From JANWXR01 sp964608265 (GTDB taxonomy: Bacteria > Chloroflexota > Anaerolineae > Anaerolineales > UBA6663): a stretch of 64,000 nt of DNA. The stretch lies in the NCBI GenBank assembly GCA_964608265.1, contig CAZSNP010000016.1, positions 1 through 64,000 on the forward strand, written 5' to 3'. Positions within the stretch are counted from its first letter, which is position 1, and each line of letters starts with the position of its first letter. This document shows, piece by piece, positions 60,368 through 64,000 of this stretch. The translations under genes were made by a program, and so were the position numbers. The notes under the pieces are model-generated. The model saw only the letters and a program-made list of their open reading frames with translations, did no database searches and had not been told where the DNA came from.

Positions 60368-60751
60368 ATGCCCCCAGTCATCAACAAATCCGTCAACGCT
60401 ATCGAGAGCGCTCAGGCCGCCGTGGCGGCCAACGCCAGGAGCGCCGATGCCCACGCCGGTCTCGGCTGGGCGTATTACGGCAAAGGCCAACTCACCGAGG
60501 CGTTGAGCGCCCTGCAACAGGCGCTGGCGCTGGATGGCGACCACCTCGAAGCCCACTACGGCCTCGGCCTGTTGCACAAGGCGATGGGCGCGAAGATGGA
60601 AGCGATTGCGGAGTTTCAGAAGGCCATTGCGCTGGCCGGCAGGATCGAAGACCGCGACCGCAACCTGATGCTGGTGCGGATCATCCAGGGGCACATCAAC
60701 CAGTTGAACACAGGGGATTGGGCGCTGGGCAAACACGAGCAGCACGCCTGA
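60368..60751 (+). CDS. Small tetratricopeptide-repeat protein
   Basis: 127 residues with TPR-type helix pairs: ADAHAGLGWAYYGKGQLTEAL and LEAHYGLGLLHKAMGAKMEAI. Protein-protein interaction role likely; partner unknown. GGAGG precedes the ATG. It follows sucD and precedes rsmD. Confidence 0.8.
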   Translation: MPPVINKSVNAIESAQAAVAANARSADAHAGLGWAYYGKGQLTEALSALQQALALDGDHLEAHYGLGLLHKAMGAKMEAIAEFQKAIALAGRIEDRDRNLMLVRIIQGHINQLNTGDWALGKHEQHA

Positions 60752-60837
60752 GCGGCGCAACAACCGCCATCGCTTCGCCGAGTCCGCCTGTGGCGCCGGG
60801 GTGTGGCCGGCGTCGTGGCGGACTTTCTCTATCTCGC

Positions 60838-61407
60838 ATGTCCATCCGTGTGATCGCTGGCAGCGCCAAAGGGCGCCGGCTCAAACTGGTGCCGGGGGAG
60901 AGCACGCGGCCGATCATGGATCGCGTGAAGCAGGCGCTCTTCAACATCCTGGGCGACGCCATCCTCGAGGCGCGCGTCCTCGATTTATTCGCCGGCACGG
61001 GCGGGGTGGGGATCGAGGCGCTGAGCCGGGGGGCGGCCTACGCGGAGTTCGTCGAGAGTGGGCGGGTAGCGGTCAACATCATCCGCGAGAACCTGCACGC
61101 CACCGGGCTGCTGCCGCTGGCGCGCATCATCCGCTCGGATGTGTTTATCCATCTGCGCAACGCGCCGCGCGAGGGGTTCGACTACGTGCACATCGCGCCG
61201 CCGCAATATCGCGGGCTGTGGTCAAAGACGCTGCAGGCGCTGGAGGCGAAGCCCGAATGGGTCAACCCCGATGGGATCGTGTGCGTTCAGATCGATCCCC
61301 GAGAGTATCAGGCCCAAGAACTGGCGCACTTCACGCTCGTGGACGAGCGCAATTACGCCAACACCCGGTTGTGCCTGTACGAGCGTCAGAGCCTGTCGCC
61401 GGCCTGA
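60838..61407 (+). CDS. rsmD: RsmD-like 16S rRNA guanine-N2 methyltransferase, atypical active site
   Basis: 189 residues. The SAM-binding region is VLDLFAGTGGVGIEALSRGA and the RsmD start RVIAGSAKGRRLK is present, with RPIMDRVKQALFNIL. The catalytic (D/N)PPY loop reads IAPPQYRGLW, so the Asp is Ala. The protein is probably an RsmD homologue (G966 methylation), but the change may alter activity or substrate. Start ATG 60838. Confidence 0.82.
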   Translation: MSIRVIAGSAKGRRLKLVPGESTRPIMDRVKQALFNILGDAILEARVLDLFAGTGGVGIEALSRGAAYAEFVESGRVAVNIIRENLHATGLLPLARIIRSDVFIHLRNAPREGFDYVHIAPPQYRGLWSKTLQALEAKPEWVNPDGIVCVQIDPREYQAQELAHFTLVDERNYANTRLCLYERQSLSPA

Positions 61408-61423
61408 GCCAGCGGCTGTCTTC

Positions 61424-63652
61424 CTACTTTCCCTCGTTGCCTTCTTTTCCGTCGCCCTCCGGCCTCTTCTCCGCCTTGAGGTAAACCACCGCCAAGGGCG
61501 GCACCGTCAGCAGCAGCGAATGCGGCTGGCCCTGCCAGGGCGTCGGCTCGGAGGGCAGGCCGCCGGCGTTGCCCATGTTGCTGCCGCCGTAGTGCGCCGA
61601 ATCGCTGTTGAGGATTTCGCTATAGCGGCCGCCGACCGGCGCGCCCACGCGATACCCGGTGCGCGGGACGGGGGTGAAGTTGGCGACGACGACCATGCAC
61701 TCGCGCTTATCCTCGGCGTAGCGGATGAACGAGACGATGCTCTGATCCACGTCGCGGAAGTCCACCCACTGAAAACCATCCCATTGAAAATCTACTTCGT
61801 GCAGGGAGGCCTGTGCGATGTACACGTGATTGAGGTCGCGCACAAAGGCCTGCATCTGCCGATGAAACGGCTTGTCGAGCAGGTACCAATCCAGCCCGGC
61901 CTGGAAATTCCACTCATTCCACTGCGCGAACTCGCCGCCCATGAAGTTGAGCTTCTTGCCGGGGAAGGCGGTCATGTAGGCGTACAACGCCCGCAGGTTG
62001 GCGAACTGTCGCCACTCATCGCCGGGCATCTTGTTGAGCAGCGAGCGTTTGCCATACACCACCTCGTCGTGCGAGAACGCCAGGATGAAGTTTTCGGTGT
62101 AGGCGTACATCATGGCAAACGTCAGATTATTGTGGTGATAGCGGCGGTGCACCGGGTCTTTCTGAAAATACTCGAGCATGTCGTGCATCCAGCCCATGTT
62201 CCACTTGAAATCGAAGCCCAGCCCGCCGAGGTAGACCGGGCGCGAGACCATCGGCCAGGAGGTCGACTCCTCGGCGAACGTCAGGACATCGGGGTGATGT
62301 TCGTGCACGAGGTCGTTGAAGCGCTTGAGGAAATCCACCGCTTCGAGGTTCTCGCGCCCCCCGAATTTGTTCGGCACCCACTCGCCGCTCCTGCGCGAGT
62401 AGTCGAGGTAAAGCATCGAGGCCACCGCATCCACCCGCAGGCCGTCGATGTGATAGTTCTCGAGCCAGAAAAGCGCGTTCGAGAGCAGGAAGTTACGCAC
62501 CTCGCTGCGCCCAAAGTTGAAGATGAAGGTGCCCCAGTCTCTGTGCTCGCCCTGGCGCGGGTCGGCGTGCTCGTACAGATGCGTCCCGTCGAAATAGCCC
62601 AGGCCGTGCTCGTCTTTCGGGAAGTGCGCAGGCACCCAATCAACCACCACGCCCAATCCGGCCTGGTGGGCTTTATCCACGAAGTAGCGGAAGTCGTCGG
62701 GCGAGCCGAAGCGCGAGGTGGGGGCGAAGTAGCCGGTGACCTGATAGCCCCACGACCCATCGTACGGATGCTCGGCGATGGGCATCGTTTCGAGGTGCGT
62801 GTACCCCATCGCCCTGGCGTACGGCACGAGATCGTCGGCCAGCTCGCGATAAGTCAACCACTTGTTGTCGTCCTTGCGTTTCCACGAGCCGAGATGGACT
62901 TCGTAGATGTTGATGGGCGCTGCGAGGCGGTGGGCCTGCTTGCGCGTCGCCATCCACTCGCCGTCGTTCCATTGATAGCGATTGAGGTCGAAGACCACCG
63001 AGGCGTTCGCCGGACGCAGTTCGGTGGCGAAACCATACGGGTCGGCCTTGTTGGCCATGTAGCCGCGAAAGCGACTCTTGACTTCGTACTTGTAGACGGT
63101 GCCGGGTCCGATGGTCGGGATGAAAAGCTCCCAGATCCCGCTGCCGCCGCGGGGCCGCATCGGGTGGCGGCGACCATCCCAGCGGTTGAAGTCTCCGACC
63201 ACACTCACCCGCAGCGCGCCGGGCGCCCACACGGCGAAGACGGTGCCCGCGACTCGCTGATGCGTGATCGGATGCGCGCCCAGCTTCTCCCACGCTTTGA
63301 GCAGGTTGCCTTCGTTGTACAAATACAAATCCATCTCGCCCAGCACCGGCGCGAAACGATATGGGTCTTCCACCACCTGCGTGTTACCGCTCCAATCGGT
63401 AACGGCCAGTTGGTACTCGAAGAACCGAGTCTCGTCGGGCAGCGCCAGTTCGAAGAAACCCTCTTCGTGCACGCGCTCCATCGGCATGGCGGTTTGGCCG
63501 CGCTGCACGGCGACCTCCTTCGCCTCCGGCTGAAAGGTCCGCAGAACCAGCCCGGCGCCCTCCGGCCCCGGATGCAGACCGAGGACATCGAACGGCGCGC
63601 CGTGATAGCCGCCGACAATGGCGGCAATAAGATCGGGGGCGGTGGCGGGCAT
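61424..63652 (-). CDS. glgB: 1,4-alpha-glucan branching enzyme
   Basis: 742 residues with the full GH13_9 layout: N-terminal carbohydrate-binding modules (YHGAPFDVLGLHPGPEG; FAVWAPGALRVSVVGDFNRW), then the TIM barrel with DWVPAHFPKDEHGL, GLRVDAVASMLYLDYS (nucleophile Asp), TFAEEST (acid/base Glu) and FSHDEVVYGKRSL. It makes alpha-1,6 branches in glycogen. Start ATG 63652. Confidence 0.94.
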   Translation of the reverse strand: MPATAPDLIAAIVGGYHGAPFDVLGLHPGPEGAGLVLRTFQPEAKEVAVQRGQTAMPMERVHEEGFFELALPDETRFFEYQLAVTDWSGNTQVVEDPYRFAPVLGEMDLYLYNEGNLLKAWEKLGAHPITHQRVAGTVFAVWAPGALRVSVVGDFNRWDGRRHPMRPRGGSGIWELFIPTIGPGTVYKYEVKSRFRGYMANKADPYGFATELRPANASVVFDLNRYQWNDGEWMATRKQAHRLAAPINIYEVHLGSWKRKDDNKWLTYRELADDLVPYARAMGYTHLETMPIAEHPYDGSWGYQVTGYFAPTSRFGSPDDFRYFVDKAHQAGLGVVVDWVPAHFPKDEHGLGYFDGTHLYEHADPRQGEHRDWGTFIFNFGRSEVRNFLLSNALFWLENYHIDGLRVDAVASMLYLDYSRRSGEWVPNKFGGRENLEAVDFLKRFNDLVHEHHPDVLTFAEESTSWPMVSRPVYLGGLGFDFKWNMGWMHDMLEYFQKDPVHRRYHHNNLTFAMMYAYTENFILAFSHDEVVYGKRSLLNKMPGDEWRQFANLRALYAYMTAFPGKKLNFMGGEFAQWNEWNFQAGLDWYLLDKPFHRQMQAFVRDLNHVYIAQASLHEVDFQWDGFQWVDFRDVDQSIVSFIRYAEDKRECMVVVANFTPVPRTGYRVGAPVGGRYSEILNSDSAHYGGSNMGNAGGLPSEPTPWQGQPHSLLLTVPPLAVVYLKAEKRPEGDGKEGNEGK

Positions 63653-63669
63653 GGGTACTCCTCGCTGGG

Positions 63670-64000
63670 TCAGCTGCGAAACTCGACGGCTGACTCCGAG
63701 ATCCTCAGTCGTTCGGCCAACTGCAGGGCCGGTTCCATTCGGGCGCGCGGCGCATGCGCGGCCTGTGCGCGCAGAAAGGCGAGCAACATCTCCTGCGCGC
63801 GGGCCGGGCGAATCTCAAAGCCTAAACGCTCGGCGGCAGTGATGACGTTGCTCAGGCGCAGGCTGCGTTCGGTCAGTTCGCCATCACTGATGAGGGCCTT
63901 GACGCCATCTGCCACTGCGGCCTCGAGTGTGCGCACCGCCTCGCCCGTGTCGAGTTGAATGCCGTCGCGGCGCGCCAGGTCGAGCACGCCGGCCAGGTTG
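63670..64000 (-). CDS. C-terminal fragment of an unrecognised protein (5' end outside window)
   Basis: The frame runs off the window end, leaving about 109 residues and a TGA at 63670. The fragment is helical and acidic (GVKALISDGELTERSLRLSN; ERLGFEIRPARAQEMLLAFL). The C-terminal pattern is vaguely like the ends of glycogen-associated DUF3536-type proteins, but this is too short to assign. It ends 17 bases before glgB on the same strand and is probably co-transcribed with it. Confidence 0.55.
   Translation of the reverse strand, partial: NLAGVLDLARRDGIQLDTGEAVRTLEAAVADGVKALISDGELTERSLRLSNVITAAERLGFEIRPARAQEMLLAFLRAQAAHAPRARMEPALQLAERLRISESAVEFRS

Noticed and set aside
61139..63958. 939-residue plus-strand frame opposite glgB
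   Set aside because: Starts within rsmD and runs antisense to glgB; shadow of the third codon position bias.
1..64000. CRISPR arrays, tRNA or rRNA genes, prophage
   Set aside because: No regularly spaced repeats, no tRNA-like folds in the gaps, no rRNA signature and no phage structural genes were seen.

Overview
The window is GC-rich bacterial chromosome with tightly packed, mostly convincing genes and no rRNA, tRNA, CRISPR array, prophage or complete insertion sequence that I can recognise. The gene content points to Chloroflexota (Anaerolineae-like) as the best guess. Supporting signs are an Agl23/TIGR03663-type membrane glycosyltransferase with an NHL propeller, G5/DUF348 lipoproteins, an MpaB-type oxygenase, an alpha-glucan phosphorylase with a DUF3417-like N-terminus, Tat-exported DUF1800 and DUF1501 proteins, and apparently leaderless genes with TATAAT boxes placed 5-8 bases before the ATG. 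This assignment is inference from gene families, not from a marker gene.

Layout. 1-4159: two halves of a heterodimeric ABC exporter with a nucleotidyltransferase-fold gene on the opposite strand between them. 4211-6181: a secreted BNR/DUF1906/crystallin-like protein. 6191-15151: a long minus-strand run with a GMC oxidoreductase, two DinB-like proteins, an unknown protein, a degenerate SDR, an MpaB-like oxygenase, a geranylgeranyl reductase-like flavoprotein and a glycogen debranching enzyme. 15428-19980: a MacB/Lol-like ABC system (ATPase, FtsX-type permease, lipoprotein adaptor). 20098-22941: the DUF1800/DUF1501 pair. 23066-25252: alpha-glucan phosphorylase. 25389-28023: a LutA-like Fe-S protein and an M3 peptidase. 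28050-29967: an esterase and a frameshifted MFS transporter. 30129-32121: MOSC, YdjM-like and arginine-deiminase-fold genes joined by ATGA overlaps. 32185-34990: a membrane protein, an orphan magnesium-chelatase-I-like ATPase, a thioesterase and a small unknown protein. 35069-45017: a minus-strand surface-polysaccharide region (GT4, response regulator, GtrA, O-antigen ligase, UDP-glucuronate decarboxylase-like SDR, a glycosidase/O-antigen-ligase fusion, a G5/propeller lipoprotein and a small lipoprotein). 45033-47584: scpB, tilS and a ModE-like regulator. 47585-49114: a palindromic repeat element next to a tyrosine recombinase that has lost its catalytic residues. 49115-52564: a very large coiled-coil histidine-kinase-like protein without its phospho-acceptor histidine. 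52781-61407: ECF sigma factor, small membrane protein, rluB, Agl23-NHL, sucC, sucD, a TPR protein and rsmD. 61424-64000: glgB and the C-terminal end of another gene.

Three enzymes of alpha-glucan metabolism (debranching, phosphorylase, branching) are spread across the window in separate units, suggesting glycogen storage and use. The polysaccharide region plus the two ABC systems suggests heavy investment in the cell surface. The most striking features are several family members whose catalytic residues are visibly missing (recombinase, histidine kinase, SDR, glycosidase domain, RsmD) and a set of unexplained inverted-repeat structures.
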